A DNA stretch of 64,000 nucleotides. Origin: JAAXHH01 sp965248395 (GTDB lineage Bacteria; JAAXHH01). Shown piece by piece: positions 1-8,238 of this stretch. Below the pieces are notes generated by a model that worked only from the letters and a program-made list of their open reading frames with translations, had not been told where the DNA came from and did not search any database. The translations under genes and the position numbers were made by a program. The DNA lies in assembly GCA_965248395.1 (NCBI GenBank), contig OZ252103.1, positions 2,108,001 through 2,172,000 of the forward strand, written 5' to 3'. How positions within the stretch are numbered: position 1 is the stretch's first letter; the number at the start of each line of letters is the position of its first letter.

Positions 1-710
1 TGGTGTCCCCATGCGTCCCGCATCCTGGTTTCTTCCGATTCGGTGACGACCTGTTCCGCCAGGTGGGGCGGAATGAAGATGACCCCTTCCCGCGTTCCAA
101 GCACGATGTCTCCGGGAACGCAGGTAGCCTCGAGTCCGATACGGACCGGCACGTTGATGCCGAGCAGGGTTACGTCCGCAATGGCCGTGGGATCGACCCC
201 GCGGATGTAGGAGGCCATGGGGATCTCATATAGTCGCTGCAGATCCCTGATGCCTCCGTCGATGACCATGCCAGTACCGGTCTTGGCATAAATGGAATTG
301 CCTAGATTGTCGCCGGCGAAAGTGCCGAATTTCACTTTGCCGAAAAGGTCGATGACGATCACGTCATTGGGCTCGAGTGTATCGATAACCCAGGAGTTCT
401 GACCGCCGATGCAACCGTGCTTCGCGCCATGGGCTTGTACGGCCGTTTCCACGTCGGGCCGGGTGGGAACATAAACCCCGGTTACCGCCCGACCGACCAG
501 GGTGCGATCGGGGTGGAGCATCTGCCAGTCTCCGGCGAACTGGTGATTATAGCCCTTGCTTCCTATGACGCCCCAGGCTTCCTCGATGGTAACTTTCTTC
601 ATCCGTTCAAGTATGTCGCCAGGCACGACGGGACGTCCGTCAGGACTCCGTTCGCCGTCCCACTCCGCGGTGACGGCCCTCGTGAATTCCGGACTGTTCA
701 ATCCGATCAT
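1..710 (-). CDS. RraA family protein, 3' end cut by window edge
   Basis: Translating the minus strand from the ATG at 710 gives at least 236 residues with no stop before the window edge. The protein has the RraA / former 'dimethylmenaquinone methyltransferase' fold pattern: GAKHGCIGG, then VIVIDLFGKVKFGTFAGDN, then GTGMVIDGGIRD, VPVRIG and PGDIVLGTREGVIFIPP. The IDGGIRD segment corresponds to the G-x-R-D core of the family. Members include RNase E inhibitors and metal-dependent 4-hydroxy-4-methyl-2-oxoglutarate/oxaloacetate aldolases; in a catabolic context like this an aldolase or lyase role is more likely (inference). An AGGAG motif lies 7 nt before the ATG. It is the last visible gene of a minus-strand run that starts at 3726. 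Confidence 0.8.
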   Translation of the reverse strand, partial: MIGLNSPEFTRAVTAEWDGERSPDGRPVVPGDILERMKKVTIEEAWGVIGSKGYNHQFAGDWQMLHPDRTLVGRAVTGVYVPTRPDVETAVQAHGAKHGCIGGQNSWVIDTLEPNDVIVIDLFGKVKFGTFAGDNLGNSIYAKTGTGMVIDGGIRDLQRLYEIPMASYIRGVDPTAIADVTLLGINVPVRIGLEATCVPGDIVLGTREGVIFIPPHLAEQVVTESEETRMRDAWGH

Positions 711-774
711 GTATAGCTCCTCGCTCCCTGGAGGTCGGATATATGGACCGCTTGCGCCCTGAATCGCGGTTTCG

Positions 775-1596
775 TCAGTTAGTTCTGCCTTGCAAGGTTT
801 TCAGGTCAATAAAGGGCATGGACTGGCCGATAACCTGCGGGAAGTGGCCGTCCCATTTCTCGATTGCCCGAAGTTGCAACAGCGTCGGAGTAATCGTGGA
901 ACGCTGCAAGCGCTGGGACTCGGCCTCCGCCTGGGCCGATGCGATCTTCTGCTCGGCTTCAATACGGATCCGTTCCAGGTCTCGCTGGGCCTTAAGGGCC
1001 TGTTGCTCGGCCATCTGCTTGGCTTCGATCGCCGTATTGAAGTTGTTGGAGAAAGCAAAATCGACGATGTTGAACTCGTCCACGATCATGTTGAAGTTCA
1101 GGAGTCGTTGCGTGAGGGAAGCCTTGATCGCATCCTTGACGATCTCGCGGCGCGTAATCAATTCCTCTGCGGTGTACTGTGCGGACACCGCCTTGACGGC
1201 TTCCTGGACGGCGGGATCGATGACGCGTTCCTTGAAGAAAATGCCGATTTCCTGGTAGACCGTATTAACCTGACCGGGATCGACATGGTAGTTCAACGCG
1301 ATCGTGGACGAAACCGTCTGAAGGTCCTTGGTAGAGGCCGTGGCGGCGGTCTCCGCCTTCTTGATCTTCACATCGACCTGAATCACGTCCTCGATAAAGG
1401 GCGTCTTGAATCTTATTCCTTCGTCGAGGATCCGGTCCTGTATGCCGCCGAACTTGCTGAATACCACCCCGCGCTCGCCGGCGCCGATCACGGCGTAAGA
1501 ATTGTACAGCACCAACAGGACAGCGAGTCCGATGGCGATTTTAAGATACGGTATATTGCCGCCGGGAAGCTGATCCCGGACATCATAGTCAGACAT
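775..1596 (-). CDS. Prohibitin-like SPFH/band 7 membrane protein
   Basis: A 273-residue protein with one N-terminal membrane segment (about residues 16-37), an SPFH/PHB domain (about 38-200, beginning VIGAGERGVVFSKFGG) and an Ala/Gln/Glu-rich coiled-coil stretch (about 185-245). Length and order match bacterial and mitochondrial prohibitins, which form ring-like oligomers on the membrane and influence membrane protease activity or lipid organisation. The ATG at 1596 is preceded by a strong AAGGAGGAG site. It lies between an alcohol dehydrogenase (54 nt upstream) and the RraA-like gene (64 nt downstream) on the same strand, probably one transcript. No FtsH-like protease is adjacent, so its partner is unknown. 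Confidence 0.9.
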   Translation of the reverse strand: MSDYDVRDQLPGGNIPYLKIAIGLAVLLVLYNSYAVIGAGERGVVFSKFGGIQDRILDEGIRFKTPFIEDVIQVDVKIKKAETAATASTKDLQTVSSTIALNYHVDPGQVNTVYQEIGIFFKERVIDPAVQEAVKAVSAQYTAEELITRREIVKDAIKASLTQRLLNFNMIVDEFNIVDFAFSNNFNTAIEAKQMAEQQALKAQRDLERIRIEAEQKIASAQAEAESQRLQRSTITPTLLQLRAIEKWDGHFPQVIGQSMPFIDLKTLQGRTN

Positions 1597-1650
1597 TTCT
1601 GCTCCTCCTTCTACTCAATGGAATATTGAGAACACTCGTTGAAGTAACAT

Positions 1651-2679
1651 TCAGGCATTAATATGAATCAACACTTTCAAGGAATCTTGTGCAGCGGCGG
1701 TGACCTCCAAGCCCCGCTGTGTCTCCGACAATGGAAAGCGGTGGGTTACCACCTGGTCGGAAGTAACCAACCCGGCTTCGATCAGGTCCAGAGCCATGCG
1801 CGTGTCATGGGGGCCGCATGAATAGCTGCACACGATCGATACGTCGTTAAAGTACAGGTCGTAGGGCCTGAAGGCAAGCACATCCTCTTCGGGGGAGGAC
1901 ATGAACAGGAGAACGATTCCACCCTTGCCTACACAGGTCAGCCCGGTCTGCATCGCGGCGATGTTTCCGGGGCCGACGATGACCGCGTCGGCCATGACGC
2001 CACCGGTAAGTTCCCGTACGGACTCCGCCAGGTCGTGCTCCCGCACGTCCACGACGTGGTCCATGCCGAGATCGAGCGCTTTGTCCAGTCGATACGGCAC
2101 CCTGTCGGCGCCGATGACCTGCTTCGCGCCGTACCGCCGCGCCACGATCCCGTTTAACATCCCCATGAAGCCCAGCCCGATGACGAGCACGATGTCTCCG
2201 GGACGGATGCGCGCTCGTTCCACGGCCTTCACCGAACAGGCCACCGGCTCGATCAGCGCGCCGTCGTCGAAGGAGACCGTATCCGGCAGTACCAGGGTAT
2301 CGTACCTGAGATTGATTTCAGGCACCCGGACATACTCGGCCGCGCCGCCCGGGTCGAGCCGGGTCTTCTTCCAGGTGGCGCACATGGTGAAATTGCCGCG
2401 CCGGCAGTGGCGGCAACGATAACAGGGTGCGTGGTGGTGAATAAACACCCGGTCTCCCACGGACAACCCCTCCACCTCCTCGCCCAGCGCCTCGATGACC
2501 CCCGTTGGTTCGTGACCTATGACGATGGGGGCCTTCCGCCGGATATACCAGGGCGTAACGTCCCCGCTGCAAATGCCGCAACTGCGCATCTTCACGAGTG
2601 CATCGCGCGCCGTGATGGCCGGCGTGGCCATCTCCTCGATACGGATGTCGTCGATATCGTACACCATGGCTGCTTTCAT
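1651..2679 (-). CDS. Zinc-dependent MDR alcohol/polyol dehydrogenase
   Basis: A 342-residue medium-chain dehydrogenase/reductase. Catalytic zinc ligands are visible in the N-terminal GroES-like domain: C37 in CGICSGD and H56-E57 in IGHEPTG. The structural zinc site is complete, with Cys at 86, 89, 92 and 100. A Rossmann domain follows (IGLGFMGMLNGIVA). The overall form resembles sorbitol, threonine or L-iditol dehydrogenases, which oxidise a secondary alcohol with NAD(P)+. The substrate cannot be read from the sequence. It follows a second MDR gene by 18 nt, so the two probably act in the same pathway. Confidence 0.88.
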   Translation of the reverse strand: MKAAMVYDIDDIRIEEMATPAITARDALVKMRSCGICSGDVTPWYIRRKAPIVIGHEPTGVIEALGEEVEGLSVGDRVFIHHHAPCYRCRHCRRGNFTMCATWKKTRLDPGGAAEYVRVPEINLRYDTLVLPDTVSFDDGALIEPVACSVKAVERARIRPGDIVLVIGLGFMGMLNGIVARRYGAKQVIGADRVPYRLDKALDLGMDHVVDVREHDLAESVRELTGGVMADAVIVGPGNIAAMQTGLTCVGKGGIVLLFMSSPEEDVLAFRPYDLYFNDVSIVCSYSCGPHDTRMALDLIEAGLVTSDQVVTHRFPLSETQRGLEVTAAAQDSLKVLIHINA

Positions 2680-2697
2680 GGGCGGTTCTCTTTGGAG

Positions 2698-3726
2698 TCA
2701 GGGTATGATCGCATACTTCATCGCCTCTTTTCCCGTGAAGTTTCTGAAGGTCTCCGGCACCTCCTCCAGCGTGCGATCACCTGTTATCAGGGGGGTAACA
2801 TCGAGTCGGCCATCGGCTAGCAGTTGGTAGGAGCTGCGCACCGCTTCCGGGGTAAAGTGAAAGATGCCCATGAGGGTGATCTGGTCGTAATGAAGCCTGG
2901 CGGTGTCATAAGTCACCGTTGTTCCGCCCGGGCAACCGCCGAAGAGGACTACGCATCCGCCTCTTCTGACCATCATCACGGCCTCTTCCCAGACGACGGG
3001 CAGGCCCGTGCACTCGAAAACGATGGGAGCCCCCATCCCTTCGGTGGCTTCCAGGACGGCTTCGGTGGCGTTCACGCGGTCGCTGTCAATGACGCAGTCC
3101 GCCCCTGCCTTCTCCGCCATGGCGAGGCGGTAGTCGTGGCGGCCTGAAACGATCACCTGCTTCACGCCCATTTCCTTCAGCACCATGACGTGCAACAGTC
3201 CGATGGCGCCTGCGCCGATGACGACCGCGGAGACCAAAGATCCAACCGGCGCCTGGCTTATACCGTAGACCACGCAGGACAGGGGTTCCAGCATGGCCGC
3301 CTCGCGATAGCCCAGATCATCGGGCTTGGGGTACATGTTCTCGTCGACCACAGCGGCCGGCACCCTGACGTACTCGGCATAGGCGCCCAGGACCATCGTT
3401 TTCGTCAGATGTGGGCAAAGGTTATGTAGCGACCTTTTACAATAGGCGCATTTTCCGCAAGGCGCAGTATGCACGGACATGACGGGTTGGCCGACGGCGA
3501 ACCGATCCACCCTATTACCTTTGTCGACGATGACCCCCGAAAACTCGTGACCGAACAGGGTCGGGGGCGGCATAAGGTGGTGCCCTCTTCTGTAGGCCTT
3601 CAGGTCAGTTCCGCAGGTCAGGGCCGCTTTAACCCGGACGACCACGTCGTCCGGTCCTGCGAGGGGCGTATCTACGTCGTCGCGGGTTTCGATACGTCCG
3701 GGCTCAACAAGCACACATGCGCGCAT
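2698..3726 (-). CDS. Zinc-dependent MDR alcohol dehydrogenase
   Basis: A 342-residue MDR enzyme, distinct from its downstream neighbour. Catalytic zinc ligands are C38 in LTCGTD and H60-E61 in FGHEFSG. Structural zinc Cys are at 90, 93, 96 and 104. The cofactor domain begins VVIGAGAIGLLHVMVLKEMG. It is the first gene of the minus-strand set MDR-MDR-prohibitin-RraA and has a good promoter upstream (3821-3849). Such tandem dehydrogenases often act on sugar alcohols or sugar acids; the substrate is unknown. Start at the ATG 3726, the one that gives the usual MR-x-C-V N-terminus. Confidence 0.88.
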   Translation of the reverse strand: MRACVLVEPGRIETRDDVDTPLAGPDDVVVRVKAALTCGTDLKAYRRGHHLMPPPTLFGHEFSGVIVDKGNRVDRFAVGQPVMSVHTAPCGKCAYCKRSLHNLCPHLTKTMVLGAYAEYVRVPAAVVDENMYPKPDDLGYREAAMLEPLSCVVYGISQAPVGSLVSAVVIGAGAIGLLHVMVLKEMGVKQVIVSGRHDYRLAMAEKAGADCVIDSDRVNATEAVLEATEGMGAPIVFECTGLPVVWEEAVMMVRRGGCVVLFGGCPGGTTVTYDTARLHYDQITLMGIFHFTPEAVRSSYQLLADGRLDVTPLITGDRTLEEVPETFRNFTGKEAMKYAIIP

Positions 3727-3820
3727 TTCTATGATTCCGTAATGGGTACTACAGGCGTATGGACCGGAAACTCCTTACCGATCAGACGTTGCAAATGCTA
3801 TCCTGGTTTCACGAACGCCT

Positions 3821-3849
3821 ATTATACGTCCAAGGCCGCGTGAACGCAA
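3821..3849 (-). promoter_or_regulatory. Sigma70-type promoter for the MDR-MDR-prohibitin-RraA operon
   Basis: On the minus strand TTGCGT (3844-3849) is followed after exactly 17 nt by a perfect TATAAT (3821-3826). It lies about 95 nt upstream of the start at 3726 and points toward it. The -35 box is only moderate. Confidence 0.5.
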
Positions 3850-3901
3850 GGACAGGCGATCCGGCAGTTTTGAATAGCGGGAAACCGGCAGGTTAATTGT
3901 A

Positions 3902-3930
3902 TTGACACCCCTCGGACCGGCTGGTATCGT
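3902..3930 (+). promoter_or_regulatory. Sigma70-type promoter for the dipeptidase operon
   Basis: A perfect -35 box TTGACA (3902-3907) is followed after 17 nt by TATCGT (3925-3930). Transcription would begin near 3937, giving a leader of about 200 nt before the dipeptidase ATG at 4135. Confidence 0.5.
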
Positions 3931-3936
3931 TTCAAC

Positions 3937-4134
3937 AATCTAGCGCTTCGCAGGTGGACAGGTACCTGTATGGGTACAGAGGGTGGCTGCCGGGTTGACC
4001 CGGGGTGACGCCGGCTCCGTCAGGCTATAGCGCCATCGTGGCGCAGATTCGGTGACCCTGCATTGATCTAAGTGATCAAATCGATCACCACGCGAATCAC
4101 ATCTTGATATACCATTCATGGACTGAATTACATC
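3937..4134 (+). promoter_or_regulatory. Hairpin-rich 5' leader of the dipeptidase operon
   Basis: The stretch between the promoter and the dipeptidase start holds no gene but four inverted repeats: GTACC/GGTAC near 3962-3976, CCGGGT/ACCCGG at 3990-4003 (2-nt centre), GCGCCA/TGGCGC at 4030-4044 (3-nt loop) and GTGATC/GATCAC at 4072-4088 (5-nt spacer). The last also looks like a GntR-type operator half-site pair. No known riboswitch class is recognised. The rest of the 3727-4134 gap holds only the two divergent promoters. Confidence 0.35.
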
Positions 4135-5226
4135 ATGCTCATCTTCGACGGCGACTACCCCATGGCATACGGCGGTATCGAACTCAACAGGGACCTTACG
4201 CTCCCCCTGGCTGACGTGCGTGCCGCCGACGATCTCCAGGGCAACGTTGCCTTTGCCTGTTTGCCCGAGATGCGCCGCGGCAGGGTTGCGGCCGCCCTGA
4301 TGAAATTCACCGTGCGACGCATGAGGGAGAACAGTGTGTTGACCGGACTCAAGGGAACTGCGTCGGTCTACGGATTCGCCCGTGGGCAGGTCGCCTACTA
4401 CCACATGCTGGAGGAACAGGGAGAAGGCGTCGTACTCACTGGCGGAGACGCCTTCTCTGAGCATATGGAAACCTGGGAAAAAACAGAGGATACCGAATCG
4501 TTGCCCATCGGTTTTATTCTCGGCATGGAGGGCGCCGATCCGATCCTCTGGCCCGGCCAGGTCCATGAATGGTTCGAGGCGGGGGTACGGGTGGTGAGCC
4601 TGACCCATTACGGTCCGAGCACCTATGCCCATGGCACGGGTACCACCGGCGGACTGTTGCCTCCCGCCAGGGATCTGTTCCGGGAGATGTCTTCATGCGG
4701 CATGCTCCTCGATCTTACCCATATTTCGGACGAGAGCTTTTACGGTGCGGTAGACCTGTTCGACGGCCCTATCCTGGCGAGTCACCAGAATTGCCGCGCA
4801 CTGGTTCCTGGCCAGCGCCAGTTCACCGACGATCAACTCAGGATCGTTATCGAACGGGGCGGCGTCATCGGCACGTCCATGGATACCTGGATGCTCTGCC
4901 CATGGTTCACCCTCGATTGGTCTGACACCGCGGGATACAACCGGCGCGATCACTTTCGGCGCGAGGATATATCACTGTCCCACGCGGCCGATCATATAGA
5001 TCATGTGTGCCAGGTGGCCGGAAACGCCGATCACGCAGCGATCGGAGGCGATACTGATGGGCAGGGAGGAATCGACGGGGCGCCCTGCGATGTGGATTCC
5101 ATTGCCGACTACCAATCGCTGGTTCCCATCCTACAGGAGCGTGGTTACGCCCCGGAAGACATCGAGAAGGTCATGTACAGGAACTGGCAGCGATTTTACA
5201 CGGACCATTTGCCGATAGACGGTTGA
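4135..5226 (+). CDS. M19-family (membrane/renal dipeptidase-like) protein with altered metal motif
   Basis: A 363-residue protein of the M19 dipeptidase fold. Visible family landmarks are the metal-bridging Glu (E132 in GMEGADP), His in DLTHIS (H196) and in ASHQNC (H217), and GGDTDG near the C-terminus. The family's first zinc motif, His-x-Asp in the form DAHLDL, reads DGDYPM here: D7 replaces His and P9 replaces Asp. Classical members hydrolyse dipeptides, including those with a D-residue. The changed site suggests a different metal arrangement or substrate (inference). There is no signal peptide, so it is probably cytoplasmic. It heads a plus-strand set with a peptide-binding lipoprotein and a D-amino-acid-oxidase-like enzyme. 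Confidence 0.82.
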   Translation: MLIFDGDYPMAYGGIELNRDLTLPLADVRAADDLQGNVAFACLPEMRRGRVAAALMKFTVRRMRENSVLTGLKGTASVYGFARGQVAYYHMLEEQGEGVVLTGGDAFSEHMETWEKTEDTESLPIGFILGMEGADPILWPGQVHEWFEAGVRVVSLTHYGPSTYAHGTGTTGGLLPPARDLFREMSSCGMLLDLTHISDESFYGAVDLFDGPILASHQNCRALVPGQRQFTDDQLRIVIERGGVIGTSMDTWMLCPWFTLDWSDTAGYNRRDHFRREDISLSHAADHIDHVCQVAGNADHAAIGGDTDGQGGIDGAPCDVDSIADYQSLVPILQERGYAPEDIEKVMYRNWQRFYTDHLPIDG

Positions 5227-5250
5227 CGGTCCAAACCGGGGAACCACGAA

Positions 5251-6960
5251 ATGCACATCATCACGGAATGCATGCGTCGTCTTCGATTTTTGATACTTAT
5301 ATTTCCCATCCTGTATTTGAACGGATGCGGAGTCGATGATAGCGGTCAGCAGCCGGACGGAGAGACCAGGGTCAACTCCGTCGGTCGCCTGCTGCCGGAC
5401 GACGCGGCACCGCCGGACCAGCAGAAGTTCCGCTACATGTTCCGCGAACCATCCACCCTGGACATCAGTGTGGCGGCCTACGAGGCCGACGGTACATACT
5501 TTGCGTTCGAGCGCCTGGTGCTGCTGGACGAGAACAACGAACTGGTACCTGCCGCGGCGGACCGCTGGGAGTCCTCCGCAGACGGAAGGACCTGGACCTT
5601 TCACCTCAGGAAAGGGGCTCGGTGGAGCGACGGCAGGGACGTCACGGCCCAGGATTTCGAGTACTCCTTCCGCCGCATGCTGGATCCGGCCAGCGGGAAT
5701 ATCTACGCCTTTCTCTATTACGTGATCAAGAACGGAAGGGCCTTCAATCAGGGCGAATTGACGGAAGTTGAGCAGGTGGGTATCCGCGCGGTGGATACCC
5801 ACACGTTCGAAATCGAAACCGAGGGACCCTGTCCGTACCTGCCGTATATTGTCTCCTTCATCACCTCCTCGCCCGTTCCACCGTGGCAGGTCGAAAAGTA
5901 CGGTCCTACGTGGACCGAACCGGATCATTGCGTGTCCAATTTCACCTACAGACTGGCGGAATGGAACACGGGTTCTGACATGACCTTCACCCTGGACCCA
6001 AACTACAACGGCCCCCACAAGGCGTTTCTCGAGGAAATCATCGTCAAGTTCATAGGGGCTCAGCGGCCGGGCACGCTACCCTATGAAAACGGAGAAATCG
6101 ACGCCTATCGACTGGACCCCATCGACTACGAACGGGTTCAAGAAGATGAAATCCTCGTTCATGAAGTGCACCGGATGCCGGAGTTCACCACGTGGTACCT
6201 GTTCTTCCAGACCCGGCAGCCTCCCTTTGACGACGCCCGGGTAAGGAGGGCCATCGCTCACGCGATCGACAGGCCGGCCCTGAGCACCACGGTGCTCAAC
6301 GACCTCGCCATCCCGGCGTATTCCATGCTACCACCCGGGTTTCCCGGGTATTCCGCAGACCAGTTCAAAGCCTTCCAGGCTTACAATCCCGAAGAGGCTC
6401 GCAGGCTCCTGGCCGAGGCCGGCTATCCGGAAGGACGGGGGTTTCCGCGGACGGAAATGTGGCTGCGAGTGGCCGATACGGGCATCAACCGGATCGCGGG
6501 AGAGGCCGTGCAGGCCATGCTCAAGGAGACACTGGGGATCGAACTCGTGATCAGGTACCAGCAGCGTAATATCTTCAACGAGAACCTGTTCCAGTGGCAG
6601 ATACCCATGGGCATGCTGGTTTTCGTCTACGATTACCCGGATCCGTCCAACATGCTCGGACTCCTCTGGCGATCCCAGCCCAGGGGATATGCCCGTCACG
6701 ACTGGCTGCACGCGGACTTCGACGACCTGCTCGACCGTGCCAATACCCACATGGACGCCGAAGTACGCTACGACCTGTACGCCCGCGCGGAACGTATTCT
6801 AGCGGAAGAGGCGGGCGCCGTCTTTCTCTTCCATCCGGTGATCACCGAGCTGAGAAAACCCTATCTCCGGGGGATCAAACAGGACCGGGACGGCCGCGTG
6901 GTGCCGATCATATCGATTCAGACCGTCAATTTCACGGAAATGTACATCGCCCGCCACTGA
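5251..6960 (+). CDS. Peptide ABC transporter substrate-binding lipoprotein (SBP family 5, OppA/DppA-like)
   Basis: A 569-residue protein with a lipoprotein signal: basic N-region, hydrophobic core and lipobox LNGC with Cys26. The mature protein has the family-5 pattern: EPSTLDISVAAYEADG, then WTFHLRKGARWSDGRDVTAQDF, near-central VRRAIAHAIDR and the C-terminal cleft segment. Such proteins deliver oligopeptides to an ABC importer. No permease or ATPase genes follow, so it must use a transporter encoded elsewhere. It begins 24 nt after the dipeptidase stop with a GGGGA ribosome site, consistent with co-transcription. In OppA-type proteins the ligand is usually a peptide, which fits a dipeptidase neighbour. 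Confidence 0.9.
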   Translation: MHIITECMRRLRFLILIFPILYLNGCGVDDSGQQPDGETRVNSVGRLLPDDAAPPDQQKFRYMFREPSTLDISVAAYEADGTYFAFERLVLLDENNELVPAAADRWESSADGRTWTFHLRKGARWSDGRDVTAQDFEYSFRRMLDPASGNIYAFLYYVIKNGRAFNQGELTEVEQVGIRAVDTHTFEIETEGPCPYLPYIVSFITSSPVPPWQVEKYGPTWTEPDHCVSNFTYRLAEWNTGSDMTFTLDPNYNGPHKAFLEEIIVKFIGAQRPGTLPYENGEIDAYRLDPIDYERVQEDEILVHEVHRMPEFTTWYLFFQTRQPPFDDARVRRAIAHAIDRPALSTTVLNDLAIPAYSMLPPGFPGYSADQFKAFQAYNPEEARRLLAEAGYPEGRGFPRTEMWLRVADTGINRIAGEAVQAMLKETLGIELVIRYQQRNIFNENLFQWQIPMGMLVFVYDYPDPSNMLGLLWRSQPRGYARHDWLHADFDDLLDRANTHMDAEVRYDLYARAERILAEEAGAVFLFHPVITELRKPYLRGIKQDRDGRVVPIISIQTVNFTEMYIARH

Positions 6961-6975
6961 ATCACCGCGAGATTC

Positions 6976-8232
6976 ATGGAATCAACAGACGTTTTGATCA
7001 TCGGCGGCGGCGCGGTGGGCGTATGCGCCGCGTATTACCTGCATGAAGCGGGGTACCGGGTCACCCTTGTGGACCGCGGTGAGATCGGATCCGGTGCTTC
7101 CCACGGCAACATGGGACTCATCGTGCCCAGTCACAGCGTCCCGCTCGCGGCCCCGGGCGTCGTGACGCAGGGTCTGAAGTGGATGTTCGACCCGGACAGC
7201 CCCTTCTACATCAAGCCGCGGCTGGACCCGTCGCTGATCCGCTGGCTTTGGGAGTTCTGGAAGGCAAGCAGCGAAGGAAGAATGCGCAAGGCCATTCCGC
7301 TGATACGGGACATGAGTCTGCAAAGCCTCTCGCTCTTCGATGAACTCGACAAACTGGATGACGTGGAATTTGACTATCATCGGTGTGGCGTGCTGGCCCT
7401 TTACCGTTCGAAGGAAGGCCTGGAAGAGAGCCATGAGGAAGTACACCTCCTGTCGTCCTACGGGCTCGAAACCGACGTACATGCATCCGACGGCGTGGCC
7501 GGCCTGCTGCCGGGACTGGAGCTGAATGTATACGGCGGAGTTCATTTCAGGCAGGACGCTCATCTTACCCCTGGTAAATTCGTGCATGCATTGGCGTCCC
7601 ATCTCCAGCGCAATGGCGTGACGATACGATCACATGCGGAGGTTTTGGGCTTCACGAAAGCGAATGGCCGAATTATGGTTACGCATACTTCCCGGGGAGA
7701 CATCGCCGCGCAGGAGGTCGTGCTCACGGCGGGTTCCTGGGCGTCCTCACTCGGGAAAACGCTCGGAGTCACGCTGCCGATCCAACCGGCGAAAGGCTAT
7801 AGCGTTACCCTGAGAAGGCCGACAAACTGGCCGGAACTGCCCCTGATGCTGTCCGAATCCCGGGTAGCTATTACGCCCATGGGTGACACGCTGCGAATTG
7901 GCGGCACCCTGGAACTGGCAGGCATGGACCTGTCCATAAACCGCCGCCGCGTAGCCGCCATAGTCAAGGCCGTGCCGAGGTATCTTCCGGCGTTCGATAT
8001 AGGGTCTCATGAAATCGTCGAGACCTGGTGCGGACTGCGTCCCTGCACACCCGACGGACTGCCCTTCCTGGGCCGGGCCCCGGGTGTTCCCAACCTGGTC
8101 GTGGCTGCCGGCCATGCCATGATCGGGGTGTCCCTTGGTCCTGTGACCGGGAAGCTGGTCGGTCAAATCGTGGCCGGCGAGCGGACCGAAATCGACCTCG
8201 ACCTCCTCGCGGTGGACCGGTTTGCCGACTGA
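6976..8232 (+). CDS. FAD-dependent D-amino-acid dehydrogenase/oxidase-like protein (DadA/DAO family)
   Basis: A 418-residue flavoprotein. The N-terminal dinucleotide-binding motif GGGAVG (residues 10-15) and following YYLHEAG are typical of the DAO fold. The C-terminus has the family segment ETWCGLRPCTPDGLPFLG and AAGHAMIGVSLGPVTGKLV. The closest general match is the DadA / glycine oxidase group, which oxidises D-amino acids or other secondary amines to 2-oxo acids. It follows the peptide-binding lipoprotein by 15 nt. With the dipeptidase this suggests uptake and oxidation of D-residue-containing peptides (inference). Confidence 0.88.
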   Translation: MESTDVLIIGGGAVGVCAAYYLHEAGYRVTLVDRGEIGSGASHGNMGLIVPSHSVPLAAPGVVTQGLKWMFDPDSPFYIKPRLDPSLIRWLWEFWKASSEGRMRKAIPLIRDMSLQSLSLFDELDKLDDVEFDYHRCGVLALYRSKEGLEESHEEVHLLSSYGLETDVHASDGVAGLLPGLELNVYGGVHFRQDAHLTPGKFVHALASHLQRNGVTIRSHAEVLGFTKANGRIMVTHTSRGDIAAQEVVLTAGSWASSLGKTLGVTLPIQPAKGYSVTLRRPTNWPELPLMLSESRVAITPMGDTLRIGGTLELAGMDLSINRRRVAAIVKAVPRYLPAFDIGSHEIVETWCGLRPCTPDGLPFLGRAPGVPNLVVAAGHAMIGVSLGPVTGKLVGQIVAGERTEIDLDLLAVDRFAD

Positions 8233-8238
8233 GTGAAC

